DNA from: Prionace glauca
Taxonomy: Eukaryota > Chordata > Chondrichthyes > Carcharhiniformes > Carcharhinidae
Assembly (NCBI GenBank): GCA_037974335.1
Contig: CM075729.1
Location: forward strand, 92,542,592 to 92,606,591
DNA: 64,000 bases
Reading direction: 5' to 3'
The translations under genes were made by a program, and so were the position numbers. Below the pieces are notes generated by a model. That model worked only from the letters and a program-made list of their open reading frames with translations, was not told the origin of the DNA and did no database searches. Below, piece by piece: positions 1 through 9,505 of this stretch (position 1 is its first letter; every line of letters begins with the position of its first letter).

Positions 1-130
1 TTATGGGGAGAGGGCGGGAAGGTGGAACTGAGCCACGACAGATTAGCCATGATCTTATTGAATGGTGGGGCAGGCTCGAAGGGCTAGATGGCCTACTCCT
101 GCTCCTATTTCTTATGTTCTTATGCTCTTA
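1..130 (+). mobile_element. CR1-like LINE family A, 3' end
   Basis: This is the last part of a LINE entering from outside the window. It matches the ends of the three larger family A copies at 44.1, 51.3 and 55.3 kb, including the last ORF codons, the line about GGGCAGGCTCGAAGGGC and the TTCTTATG-type tail. It is inserted in the tail of an older LINE, which resumes at about 131, and therefore hides the left edge of immunoglobulin unit 1. Confidence 0.85.
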
Positions 131-177
131 AGATAGGCTGAAGGGCCTGTTTCCTCGCTGTAAAACTCTATGACGCT
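131..177 (+). mobile_element. Tail of old CR1-like LINE, left edge of unit 1 homology
   Basis: The GGCTGAAGGGCCTGTTTCC stretch and the tail ending in CTATGACGCTATGA match 25,431-25,477 at the same distance upstream of the second V gene. The duplicated unit therefore reaches at least this far left. The rest of the LINE, present in unit 2 at 24.5-25.4 kb, is replaced here by the family A copy. Confidence 0.7.
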
Positions 178-690
178 ATGACATAAAGTGAGGGAGAAAC
201 TGAGAGGAATAGAGGGTGGGAGAATGAGAAGAGACAAAGAAGGAGTGAATGAGAGAGTAAACAAAGAGTGTGAGACAGGAAGGAAAAGAAAGGGAGATAG
301 CAAGAGTGTGGTGGATAAAGACAGAGACTAATGGAGACTTACTCAAAGAGTGAAAGAGATAACAATTGAGGGAGTGATATCAATAGAGTGAGGGAGACAG
401 AGACTGAGGGACAGATATCGAGAGAGAAAAACTGAGAATGAGACTGAGGGACAAATATTGAGAGAGAGAGAGACGGCGAGTGAGGGAGAGATATCGAGAG
501 AGTGAGAGACAAAGACTGAGGGACAAGTATCGAGAAAGACTCAGACAGTGAAACAGACTGAGGGACAATTATTGAGAGAGAGAGACAGCGAGTGAGGGAG
601 AGATATCGAAAGACTGAGATACAGAGTCTGAGGGACAGGGACTGAGGGACAGAGTCTGAGGGACAGAGACTGAGAGAGGGGGAGAGAAGA
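178..690 (+). repeat. Polypurine GA-rich tract upstream of V1
   Basis: About 500 bases are almost entirely A and G on this strand, built from degenerate repeats such as GAGGGACAGATATCGAGAGA. Long serine- and leucine-rich reading frames on the reverse strand are a by-product of this composition. The tract ends about 40 bp before the likely V promoter and is kept in unit 2 at 25,478-25,985. A regulatory or DNA-structure role is possible but is not shown by the sequence. Confidence 0.85.
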
Positions 691-733
691 AGAGGAAGTG
701 AAAGGTGCTGACGTGGTTTCTCTGGGTCAGACC

Positions 734-787
734 ATTTACAAACTGAGGAACAGGCAGTGAGACTCTCACAGGCTGCAGCTTTATAAA
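734..787 (+). promoter_or_regulatory. Probable V1 promoter: octamer-like site and TATA box
   Basis: A TATAAA box lies at 782-787, about 60 bp before the start codon. About 40 bp upstream of it is ATTTACAA (734-741), which matches six of eight positions of the immunoglobulin octamer ATTTGCAT. Both sites and their spacing are kept in front of V2. The TATA call is good; the octamer call is weak. Confidence 0.55.
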
Positions 788-847
788 GCAGAGCCCAGTG
801 AAGGGAGAGTTTATCAGTAACCAGGCACAGGGACACGAGCACACACC

Positions 848-896
848 ATGATTTCAGCCATCCAGCTGCTCTGGCCTCTGGCATTCTGCATCGCAG
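848..896 (+). CDS. Ig light chain V1 leader exon
   Basis: This exon starts with ATG and encodes the hydrophobic leader MISAIQLLWPLAFCIAG, the last codon being split by the intron. The splice donor GCAG|GTACAA follows at 897. The 185-bp leader intron ends with TTATCCTCAG at 1081. The exon directs the light chain into the secretory pathway. It is identical to the leader exon of unit 2, so the start codon and frame are supported by conservation as well as by the V exon frame. Confidence 0.93.
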
Positions 897-1081
897 GTAC
901 AAATCTCTCTCCTTCCACCTTGAATATTTCCCTGCTCTCCATTTCAATCCAATTCTCCTGACTTGTGATTGAAGGGAAAATGCTGAAAGGAGAGGAACAG
1001 TCAGTGTCTCCAACAATATCTCATTGTACAGCCTCTTTCTGTTACAGTTCTTACTTCACTCTGTTTCTCTATTATCCTCAG

Positions 1082-1380
1082 GTATCAATGGAGACATCAG
1101 CGTGACCCAGACTCCCCCGGTGCTGTCAGTGAGCCTGGGCCAGTCCGTCACCATCACCTGTACGACCAGTCAATCTGTTAGCAGTTACATGAGTTGGTAC
1201 CAACAGCGAGAAGGACAGAAACCGGCTCTGCTGATCTACTATGCATCAAATCGATTCACAGGAGTATCCGACCGATTCACCGGCAGTGGATCTGGGACAA
1301 GATACACCATGACAATCAGCAATGTTCAGAATGAGGATGTCGCTGATTATTACTGTCAGCAAGGCGCCAGCGACCCTCTA
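1082..1380 (+). CDS. Ig light chain V1 segment, kappa-like, germline and open
   Basis: This is the variable segment of a cluster-type shark light chain. It joins the leader in frame and reads [18 protein letters not shown], then framework 1 with the first disulfide cysteine in VTITC. CDR1 is SQSVSSYMS, the conserved tryptophan is in WYQQ, CDR2 lies around YYASNRF, and framework 3 ends with the second cysteine in DYYCQQGAS. The coding part runs straight into a recombination signal, so it is not joined to J in the germline. No stop or frameshift is present. Framework sequence and the 12-spacer signal favour kappa (type III) over lambda. Assignment among shark isotypes is from memory and would need a comparison with named light chains. 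Confidence 0.93.
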
Positions 1381-1408
1381 CACAGTGATACAGAGCCTTA
1401 CAAAAACC
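1381..1408 (+). other. V1 recombination signal, 12-bp spacer
   Basis: The heptamer CACAGTG (1381-1387) is perfect. A 12-bp spacer (1388-1399) separates it from the nonamer ACAAAAACC (1400-1408), a perfect consensus. It sits directly at the 3' end of the V coding sequence and pairs with the 23-spacer signal of J1 under the 12/23 rule. Confidence 0.96.
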
Positions 1409-1413
1409 CCAAT

Positions 1414-3056
1414 ACACACAGCACCACCTCCTGTACTGACACATCCCACAGTTTTATATAATATATAATAATGGACACACAGTCCCACCTCCTGTACGGA
1501 CACATCCCACAGTTTTATATAATATATAATAATGGACACACAGTCCCACCTCCTGTACTGACACATCGCACAGTTTTATATAATATATAATAATGGACAC
1601 ACAGTCCCACCTCCTGTACTGACACATCCCACAGTTTATATAATATATAATAATGGACACACAGTCCCACCTCCTGTACTGACACATCTCACAGTTTTAT
1701 ATAATATATAATAATGGACACACAGCACCACCTCCTGTACTGACACATCCCACAGTTTTATATAATATATAATAATGGACACACAGTCCCACCTCCTGTA
1801 CTGACACATCTCACAGTTTTATATAATATATAATAATGGACACACAGCACCACCTCCTGTACTGACACATCCCACAGTTTTATATAATATATAATAATGG
1901 ACACACAGTCCCACCTCCTGTACTGACACATCCCACAGTTTTATATAATATATAATAATGGACACACAGCACCACCTCCTGTACTGACACATCCCACAGT
2001 TTTATATCATATATAATAATGGACACACAGTCCCACCTCCTGTACTGACACATCCCACAGTTTTATATAATATATAATAATGGACACACAGTCCCACCTC
2101 CTGTACTGACACATCCCACAGTTTTATATAATATATAATAATGGACACACGGTCCCACCTCCTGTACTGACACATCCCACAGTTTTATATAATATATAAT
2201 AATGGACACACGGTCCCACCTCCTGTACTGACACATCCCACAGTTTTATATAATATATAATAATGGACACACAGTCCCACCTCCTGTACTGACACATCCC
2301 ACAGTTTTATATAATATATAATAATGGACACACAGCACCACCTCCTGTACTGACACATCCCACAGTTTTATATAATATATAATAATGGACACACGGTCCC
2401 ACCTCCTGTACTGACACATCCCACAGTTTTATATAATATATAATAATGGACACACGGTCCCACCTCCTGTACTGACACATCCCACAGTTTTATATAATAT
2501 ATAATAATGGACACACAGTCCCACCTCCTGTACTGACACATCCCACAGTTTTATATAATATATAATAATGGACACACAGTCCCACCTCCTGTACTGACAC
2601 ATCCCACAGTTTTATATAATATATAATAATGGACACACAGTCCCACCTCCTGTACTAACACATCCCACAGTTTTATATAATATATAATAATGGACACACA
2701 GTCCCACCTCCTGTACTGACACATCCCACAGTTTTATATAATATATAATAATGGACACACAGTCCCACCTCCTGTACTGACACATCCCACAGTTTTATAT
2801 AATATATAATAATGGACACACAGTCCCACCTCCTGTACTGACACATCCCACAGTTTTATATAATATATAATAATGGACACACAGTCCCACCTCCTGTACT
2901 GACACATCCCAAAGTTTTATATAATATATAATAATAGACACACAGTCCCACCTCCTGAACTGACACATCCCACAGTTTTATATAATATATAATAATGGAC
3001 ACACAGTCCCACCTCCTGTACTGACACATCCCACAGTTTTATATAATATTTAATGA
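1414..3056 (+). repeat. 61-bp minisatellite between V1 and J1, 27 units
   Basis: A 61-bp unit beginning ACACACAGTCCCACCTCCTG and ending in the AT-rich part ATATAATATATAATAATGG repeats without a gap. The start positions of the first (1414) and last (2999) units differ by 1585 bp, that is 26 units less one deleted base, giving 27 units with the last one diverged. Units differ by a few substitutions, the commonest being CACAGCACC for CACAGTCCC. The array begins five bases after the V nonamer. The reading frames in it are by-products. Confidence 0.97.
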
Positions 3057-3317
3057 ACACAAGAAAGGAAACTGAACAAATTATTTGCACTGTCCACTAC
3101 ACACTCCAGTCCCTGTGGTGTCCACCGCTCGCTGAAGGCCTCGAGTTTCCCTCTTACTCTCCATGCCCACATATGAAGAGCAGCTGAAAGATTTATCATC
3201 TCAAATTAGAATTCTCAACTCTCCCAACAAAACACAGAGATATTGAGAGAAACAGAGAGAGAAAGAGTGAGAGAGAAAGAGTGAGAGAGAAAGATGAGTG
3301 AGTGAGTCAGAGACAGA
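3057..3317 (+). other. Spacer between minisatellite and J1 signal
   Basis: This is non-coding sequence conserved in unit 2 (29,330-29,584), apart from small length changes. Positions 3241-3310 form a short GA-rich stretch of GAGAGAGAAAGAGTGA-type repeats directly before the J signal. No gene is visible. Confidence 0.7.
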
Positions 3318-3356
3318 GGTTTTTGTACAGCTCCTCCACTGGAAGCTGTCAGTGTG
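3318..3356 (+). other. J1 recombination signal, 23-bp spacer
   Basis: The nonamer GGTTTTTGT (3318-3326) is perfect. The spacer is exactly 23 bp (3327-3349). The heptamer is CAGTGTG (3350-3356), where CACTGTG is expected, so read towards the spacer it is CACACTG. The three bases next to the cleavage site, needed for cutting, are kept. The same variant is in unit 2. Confidence 0.94.
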
Positions 3357-3391
3357 CTTTACGTTCGGTAAAGGAACCAAACTCAGACTGA
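3357..3391 (+). CDS. Ig light chain J1 segment
   Basis: The J segment encodes FTFGKGTKLRL, with the diagnostic FGxGT motif that packs against the V domain. It is followed by a splice donor, CTGA|GTAAGT. The single leftover base A joins the first two bases of the C exon to make a threonine codon, so J and C are in the same frame. J2 differs by a silent change in the FG phenylalanine codon. Confidence 0.95.
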
Positions 3392-4035
3392 GTAAGTAAA
3401 GCCCAATCCTCTGTTATTAACCCTTTCAATGCTGAAACTTTCTCAAACACAAATACTGAAAAGTTGAAGGTGTTAGTGAGGAAGCTGCAGTCAATGAAAT
3501 GGTTGATTGAAGAACACTGTGTAGAACAGGGAGTCCAGCTGTATTTCTTTCCTTCCATTCCCCCCTTTAAGCAGCAAGATATAAGTAAGCAGCTTTTACC
3601 CACCGTATGGAGGAGATCTGGACGTTTGCAGACTGTGTTCACATTCCTGCAGCATGGAGTGAAATCACTCTCTAGACTCCTGTCAGTCTCAGTGTGACAC
3701 ACACAGGCAGAGTTTGATGTGAAGTTGAACTCTCTGTCTCACTCTCTGATATAACTGATCACAGCAGCAGCACAGTCAGACACCGAGGTGCCACCTGCCC
3801 CAGCTTTCACTCTGCTCTCTCCACTCCCTGCTTATCTCTTGCTGAAGTTCTGATGACAAACAGCCACAGCAGGGCTCACAATCCAGTGGCTTCAGTGTTC
3901 CAGGCTTTTGGGGAGACTCTGTTACTTTCTCTTTGGGATGAGTTCAATCCAATATTTATCCCGGATCCAACATCACTGAAAATGCTGATTCTTTTCACCC
4001 GATTCTCCAAAAGATCTTCTTACCCAGGCTCCCTG
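3392..4035 (+). other. J1-C1 intron, conserved single-copy part
   Basis: This stretch has no repeat or gene that I recognise. It aligns with 29,659-30,262 in unit 2 with very few differences. A light-chain intronic enhancer would be expected in this kind of position, but I cannot identify binding sites with confidence. Confidence 0.5.
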
Positions 4036-4165
4036 TAACCCTGCACATTTACCATTGCTAACCCACCTAAAGAACACACTCGGGGTAATTTAGCATGGCC
4101 AATCCATCTAACCTGCAGACCTTTGGAATGGGGGAGGAAACTGGAGCACCCCGAAAAATGTCTCA
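4036..4165 (-). mobile_element. HE1-type SINE remnant
   Basis: The pieces GGGGTAATTTAGCATGGCCA and GACCTTTGGAATGGGGGAGG match the body of the HE1-like SINEs elsewhere in the window, in reverse orientation and diverged. The tRNA-like head is missing. It is shared with unit 2 (33,313-33,430), so it was in place before the duplication. Confidence 0.6.
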
Positions 4166-4585
4166 ACTCACATTCTGTCACCCCAGCACCAGTACACACA
4201 GCTCAGGGATACAGTTGGATTTTTAACCCATTTCCCTGTTGTTTCCTGAAATGTAACAAACAAACATGTCTTTCACCCAGAATTAGTTTACTTTGAACTC
4301 AGACCATTTCCACATTCTGGGATATAACTCAACAGGAGATGGGTTTTAGATTCTGCTGAGATGTGACAATCAGTCTCCATTGTCTCTGTAACCACAGGAG
4401 ATTAAAGTTTAGTCTTAGGCATTTTTTCCATCCGCATTTCTATTGACCGTTTGAAGAAGTCCCTGACACCATTCAGGTGTGACATTCCATCTTCTCTCGG
4501 GTCTGGTCTGTCAAATATAATCCACATCGGAATTTTCCAGAAGTTGCTCACTTGACATTCTCGGCCATCTTGGCTCAGTCAGAGT

Positions 4586-5700
4586 GTCATAGACATTTAC
4601 AGCAACGAAAGAGGCCCTTCAGCCCATCCTGTCTCTGCTGGCCATCAAGCTCCTAACTATTCTGAACCCATTTTCCAACACTTGATCCGGAGCCTTGTGT
4701 GCTTTGGAATTTCAAATGCTCATCTAAATCCCTTGAGAGACGTCAGCTGAGGAGGGATCTAATAGAGGTTTATAAGATTATGAAGGGGATAGATAGAGTA
4801 AATGGTGGTAAGCTTTTTCCGCTATTAGAAATGGATAGAACGAGGGGTCACGGGCTTAGGGTGAGGGGGGCTAGGTATAAGACTAATATTAGAGGGCAGT
4901 TTTTCACACAAAGGGTAGTGGGGATGTGGAATGCACTGCTGAGTAAGGTGGTGGAAGCAGGCACGCTGGGGTTGTTTAAGAGTCACTTGGACAGCCACAT
5001 GACCGGTCTACATATAGGGGGACACAGCAGGCCTTACTAAACATTGAAGGGTTGGGATTCAGTTTTAGCCTCAGGGATATAGTCTTTTTAATAATGAATT
5101 TTTGTCCACAGGCATTTAAGTCCAGCAAGGGGCATGCGTGCGGCAGGTTGTGGTGGGCTGCTCTTGGATGTTGCTTCGGGAGTTGCCTACTGCTTCATGT
5201 CGTTGGTGTGCGTAAACTGGACCATCTCGAGGGCAACATGACAGCTCAGAGGCTATCTCTGTTGCTGTGCGGACACATGGATTTGGGCCTGTGTCCGTGG
5301 GAGTTTGCGCGTTCTCCCCATGGTTGCATGGGTTTCCTCCGGGTGCTCCGGTTTCCTCCCACATCCCAAAACTGTGCTTTTAGGCTGATTGATTGGGTAA
5401 CAAATTGTCCCTATATTGGACCTCCCTGATCCTCACACATTAGGCATAGACTAAAATCATGAATAGGTCACTGACAATGGGACGGCGGCGCGGGCTCGTT
5501 GGGCCGAAGGGCCTGTTTCCCGTGCTGTGTTGTTCTTTGTTCTTTGTTCTTAAATACTTCTTAAATGGTGTGAGGGTTCCTGCCTCTACCACCCTTTCAG
5601 GGAGTGAGTTCCAGATTCCCAACACCCTCTGCGTGAAAAGGTTTTTCCTCCAATCCCTCAAAATCTTCTGTTTCTGAAATTAAATCTGTGCTCCATGGCT
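4586..5700 (-). mobile_element. Old CR1-like LINE remnant, split by a family D copy
   Basis: The left piece (4586-4732) holds the AGGCCCTTCAGCCCATC tail motif of a reverse-strand LINE. The right piece (5553-5700) continues into the region that encodes the FFTQRV-type C-terminal end, read as CTCTGCGTGAAAAGG on this strand. The two pieces are separated by a younger family D element in the opposite orientation. A five-base TAAAT at both junctions may be its target duplication. Confidence 0.6.
4733..5552 (+). mobile_element. CR1-like LINE family D, 5'-truncated
   Basis: The ORF part (4733-5040) encodes the RT C-terminal region, RRQLRRDLIEVYKIMKGID through FFTQRVVGMWNALLSKVVEA, and stops at 5040. 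The 3' part carries an HE1-like SINE body (5250-5400, with GGGTTTCCTCCGGGTGCTCC) followed by the GGGCCGAAGGGCCTGTTTCC tail and TTCTTTG repeats. The same 3' layout is seen in the larger copy at 30.4-33.0 kb. Truncation at the 5' end is typical of LINE insertion. Confidence 0.8.
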
Positions 5701-5765
5701 TTTGAATCGACTGCTAAAAGGGAAAAAGTTCCTTCGTATCTGCTCTGTGTCTTCATAATTCTGAC

Positions 5766-6413
5766 CTGCTGCAGTTATACAGGGCTTTGGTGAGGCAGCA
5801 CTGGGAATATTGTGCGCAGTTTTGGTCTCCCTATCTCAGGAAGGGTATTTTTCCTGTAGAGGAGTGCAGAGAAGGTATCCCAGACTGATTCCTGTTATAA
5901 TGGGACAGATGTATGAAGAGAGATTGAGTTGGTTCAAACTTATATTCATTGGAATTCAGAGGAATGAGGAAACAACTCATGCAGACTTATAACATTCTAA
6001 CAGGTTAGGGGGAATACTGAGGTAAATACATGGGGTTATGGGGAAAGAGTTGATGCAGACTCGATAGGCCGATACAGGAAACATGTTCCCAATGCTGGGA
6101 GCGTCCAGTTTGAGGCATCATAGTCTGAGAATATGGGGTAAACCCTTTAGGATTGAGGTCAGGAGAAATTCCTTCACCCAGTGAGGGGTAAACCTGTGGA
6201 ATTCACTATCACAGAAAGCAGTTGAAGCCAAAATATTGTACGTTTTCAAGAAAGAGTTTGATTTAGCTCTTGGGGTAAATAGGATGAAAGAATTTGTTGG
6301 GGAAGGCAGGATCTGACTACTGATTGGATGATCAGCCATGATCATGATGAAGAGTGGAACAGGCTCAAAGGGCCAAATGGCCTATTCCTGTTCCTATTTT
6401 CTGTGATTCTATG
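5766..6413 (+). mobile_element. Old CR1-like LINE 3' remnant
   Basis: It begins in the RT region (LQLYRALVRPHLEYC-like, from CTGCAGTTATACAGGGCTT), passes the equivalent of the FFTQ segment near 6160, and ends with CCTATTCCTGTTCC and TGTGATTCTATG. Many frame breaks show that it is old. Unit 2 holds the same remnant at 34,066-34,938, with a SINE inside it. The TTTTTCTGCAGTTAT-like site at the left end is the empty counterpart of the foldback insertion in unit 2. Confidence 0.7.
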
Positions 6414-6479
6414 CAGACCAGCATTTATCACCCATCCCTAATTGCCCTGGTGAAGATGGTGCTGAGGTGGTGGAATAAG

Positions 6480-7010
6480 TTCTACTCCAATGAGTATCGG
6501 CCCAACTTGCTCAAGCTTTCCTCATAATCCCTTACTCGGTGGAATCAGCCGAGTGAACCATCTCTGAACTCTTTCCAATTCTCCTATATCTTTCCTTAAG
6601 TAAGGAGACCCTAAGTGTCCACAATATTCTAAGTGTGATTTTCCCAATGTGCTGTAGCAAAACATCCCTCCTTTTATACTCATCCTCATTGGAATGAAGA
6701 GTAACATTCCATTTGCCTTCCTAATTTCTTGCTGTTCCTGGATGCAAAGATACCCAGATCACTCGATAGAATATCTCCAGTTTACTAGTATTCTGCTCAA
6801 TCCTCCTGCCCAAGTGGACAATCTCACATTTTCCCACATTATTCTTCATCTGTCAATGTTTTCCCACTCACTGAACCTATCTCTATTCCTTTTCAGACTC
6901 TCTATCCTCCTCACAACTTGCTTTCTACTTTTCATTTTATTATCAGCAAGTTTACTCATTCCCTTCATCCAGCTCATTAATATAGATTGTAGAGTTAAAT
7001 CCCAACCATC
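6480..7010 (-). mobile_element. Old CR1-like LINE remnant (RT C-terminal part)
   Basis: On the reverse strand, 6522-6707 reads KSHLEYCGHLGSPYLRKDIG and ELERVQRWFTRLIP, the conserved region after the RT palm in CR1-like ORF2. A degenerate FADD-like region follows upstream near 6940. It is shared with unit 2 at 35,010-35,530. Confidence 0.7.
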
Positions 7011-7029
7011 TTCCTTTGTGCTGGGTATA

Positions 7030-7790
7030 ACTCCAACCAGGGGAGAGTTTCCTCCTGATTCCCATTGGCCCCAGTTTTGCGAGGGCTCCTTGATGCCACA
7101 TTTGCTCAAATGCTGCCTTGATGTTAAGGGCAGTCACTCTCACCTCACCTCTGGAGGTCAGCTCTTTTCTCTATGTTTGAACCAAGGCTGTAATGAGGTC
7201 AGGAACTGAGTGACCCTGCAGGAACACAAACTGACTGTCAGTGAGCAGATTATTGCTGAGTAAGTGCTGCTTGGTATCACTCTGGATATGTTCAAATCAC
7301 ATTGCTGATGATCGAGAGTAGACTGATGGGGTGGTTATTGTGCGGATGGATTTGTCCTGTTTTTGTGCACAGTTCATAACCGGGTAATTTATCACAATGT
7401 TGGGCTGCTGCCAGTGTTGTAGATGTACTGGAACAGTTTGGCTAGGGACACGGGAAGTTCTGGAGCACAAGTCTTCAGGATCTCCGGAGGAGGTCGAGAT
7501 GGATCATCCACTCAGAACTTCTGGCTGAAGATTGCTGCAAATGCTTCAGCCTTATCTTTTGTACTGATGTGCTGGGTTCCTCCATCATTGAGGATGAGGA
7601 TATTTGTGGTGCCTCCTCCTCCAGTGAGTTGTTTAATTGTCCACCACCATTCAACGGCTGGATGTGACAGGACTGCAGAGCTTAGATCTGATCCATTGGC
7701 TGTGGGATGGTTTAACTCTGTCAATCACTTGCTGCTTCTGCTGTTTGGTACACAGTCTCTGTGTTGTAGCTTCACCAGGTTAACACCTCA
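7030..7790 (-). mobile_element. L2/Rex-like LINE remnant
   Basis: On the reverse strand, 7512-7724 reads EWWWTIKQLTGGGGTTNI and KDKAEAFAAIFSQKF, the linker between endonuclease and RT. Positions 6952-7143 read ALNIKAAFEQMWHQGALAKL, the first RT motif. The RT motif differs from the CR1 type (DFSKAFDKVPH), so this is a different clade, probably L2/Rex. Unit 2 has the same piece at 35,540-36,300. Confidence 0.7.
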
Positions 7791-7877
7791 TTTTTCAGTG
7801 TGTCTGTTGTTGCTCCTGCCATGTCCTCCTGCACTCTTCATTGAACTGAAAGCAGCAGAGAATCCACAGAAACAGAC

Positions 7878-8654
7878 AGAGTGCTGCAAATTCATTCCAC
7901 AAAAGTATGCCCAAAAATCGGGTGGGAAAATCTTCTGTTTTCCTGCCCATTGGGCACTTAGTTTCCTTGTGGGAAAATCACTCTGCAAGAGTCTACTTGC
8001 AGCTTCTTTAGTTTTTATTTAATTTTGTCCACATTTGCAGATATTCCTTTGTACCACTACTGACTCTTCATCAAGCACCAGCATCACTTGCTTTGCTATT
8101 TGTTTATCGTGTGCATCATATGATTCCATGAGTTGCATTCTCCACTTCAGGGTGAAAGGTTGTGGGTTCGTGTCTCACTCCAGGAAATTGCTAGGTGCCT
8201 TTTATCAAATGAGATGCTAAATTGAGGTCACATCTAACCTCTCAGGTGACCATAAAATATGTCGTGGGACTACTTTGAAGAAGAACATCGAGTCCTCTCT
8301 GGTGTCCTGGCTAATGTTTATCTCACTGTTGTTTCTAGGATCTTGCTGTATTGAATGAGCTGTTTCCTATTTTACAGCAGTGACAGGTGAAAGGCACTAT
8401 ACAAATGCAAGACTTTCTTTCAAAATAGCAATGAACTCTGAGCTTTGCAGTGTCCATCAGGAGACTCACGCTAATAAGGGAAGGGATTGGGATCTGCTAC
8501 CCTAACCACTGGGCACAAACTTGTTCTTAATCATTTGGAAATAATGGCCCAGATCCTTCAACTCTTATTGTGCTTATTGGAAACTAGATCCATCCATGAG
8601 ATGCTCCCTTGATGCCGACTATATTTCCTAGCCAAAGAATGTGGGTAACTCCAC
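7878..8654 (+). other. Unit-1-specific block with a SINE-like repeat
   Basis: Homology to unit 2 stops at about 7877 and resumes at about 8655. Inside, 8125-8432 looks like a tRNA-derived SINE: a B-box-like GTGGGTTCGTGTCTCACTCC, then a conserved body with ATCTTGCTGT, and the tail CACTATACAAATGCAAGACTTTC. Unit 2 has a diverged member of the same repeat in its own block (36,590-36,860), but at another place. The remainder is unrecognised. Confidence 0.55.
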
Positions 8655-9165
8655 ACACAAGTTACCTTTTTGCTCTCTAATTTGCCCTATTTAATCCTTA
8701 GTTATTCTCTTTGCAATGTCCGACGCTATTGCTTGATGAACATATATGTCCTGAACTCTATCTCCAGCTCGAATATCCTCCCACTGCTCTGACACTGATT
8801 TACCTTCAAGTTGCTGTTTCCGGTTCATTTTAGCAAATTCCAGTTTAGTGAAATTGGCCTTTTCCCAATTTAAAACGTTTACTCTTGATCGATCTTTCCC
8901 CTTTTCCATAGCTACTCTAAATCTATTATGATCATTATTACCCAAATGCTCTCTCACTGATACACCTTCCACATGCCCAGTTTCATTCTCCGAAACTGAT
9001 AAAACTGCCCCTTCTCTTGTTGGGATTGTTCCGAACGGGTTAAAACAGTTCCCCCGGAATGGATTTTCAGAATTCTGCAACGTTGAAACATTGACACTGA
9101 TTTGATCCCAGTTAATATTCAGGATGTTGAAAGCCTGAAAATGGCAGTGATTAAAATTCCTTCTC
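8655..9165 (-). mobile_element. CR1-like LINE remnant (endonuclease C-terminal part) next to C1
   Basis: Reverse-strand 8691-9191 reads FQAFNILNINWDQISVNV, then GAVLSVSENETGHVEGVSV and LGNNDHNRFRVAMEKGKDR. This matches the end of the endonuclease domain (the SDH motif has become NDH) and the linker of CR1-like ORF2. It reaches to within about 12 bp of the C1 splice acceptor. The same remnant runs on further in unit 2 (to 37,330), so the left end here was cut off. Confidence 0.75.
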
Positions 9166-9176
9166 TTCTCTTCCAG

Positions 9177-9505
9177 CACGTGAGAATTCACAACCCACGT
9201 TGACCCTGCTGCCCCCCTCCCCGGAGGAGGTCAAGACCAAGGGCACTGCCACCCTGGTGTGCCTTGCCGATCACTTCTATCCCGATGAGGTGGAGGTGAA
9301 GTGGAAGAAGGATGGTGCAGCCATTTCCAACGGGGTTCAGACCAGCAACTACCTGCGAGCTTCGGACAACACCTACAGCGTCAGCAGCCTGCTGACCCTC
9401 TCTGGCTCCGACTGGGAGTCCAACGCTCGCTTCTCCTGTGCCCTCACCCACGTGAGCCTCTCCTCTCCCCTCAGCAAGAGTGTCAGGAGTTCAGAATGTG
9501 CCTAG
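9177..9505 (+). CDS. Ig light chain C1 exon, kappa-like constant domain
   Basis: The exon follows the acceptor CTTCTCTTCCAG and, with the base left over from J, starts with threonine and then RENSQPTLTLLPPSPEEV. It encodes a single C1-set domain of about 108 residues. The first cysteine is in TATLVCLADHFYP, the core tryptophan in VEVKWKKDG, and the second cysteine in the FSCALTH motif. The C-terminus VRSSECA ends with the cysteine that would bond to the heavy chain. The stop codon TAG is at 9503-9505. There are no breaks. The protein is identical to C2; by eye only two silent changes separate the exons, both in the first 30 bases. The domain pairs with the heavy chain in secreted or membrane IgM-type antibody. 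Confidence 0.95.

Noticed and set aside
339-1016. 225-codon serine/leucine-rich reverse frame over the polypurine tract, also at 25,637-26,314
   Set aside because: Low complexity produced by a GA-rich strand, and it runs across the V promoter, leader exon and intron.
1378-1687. Open reading frames of 60-77 codons in the minisatellites on the reverse strand
   Set aside because: They only translate the 61-bp repeat, recur with every unit and have no start context or domain.
1414-3056. CRISPR-like array
   Set aside because: Units are contiguous 61-bp tandem repeats without unique spacers, in a vertebrate immunoglobulin locus.
3464-3697. 77-codon frame after J1, conserved in unit 2
   Set aside because: Conservation is equal to that of the surrounding intron, so it reflects the recent duplication rather than coding constraint.
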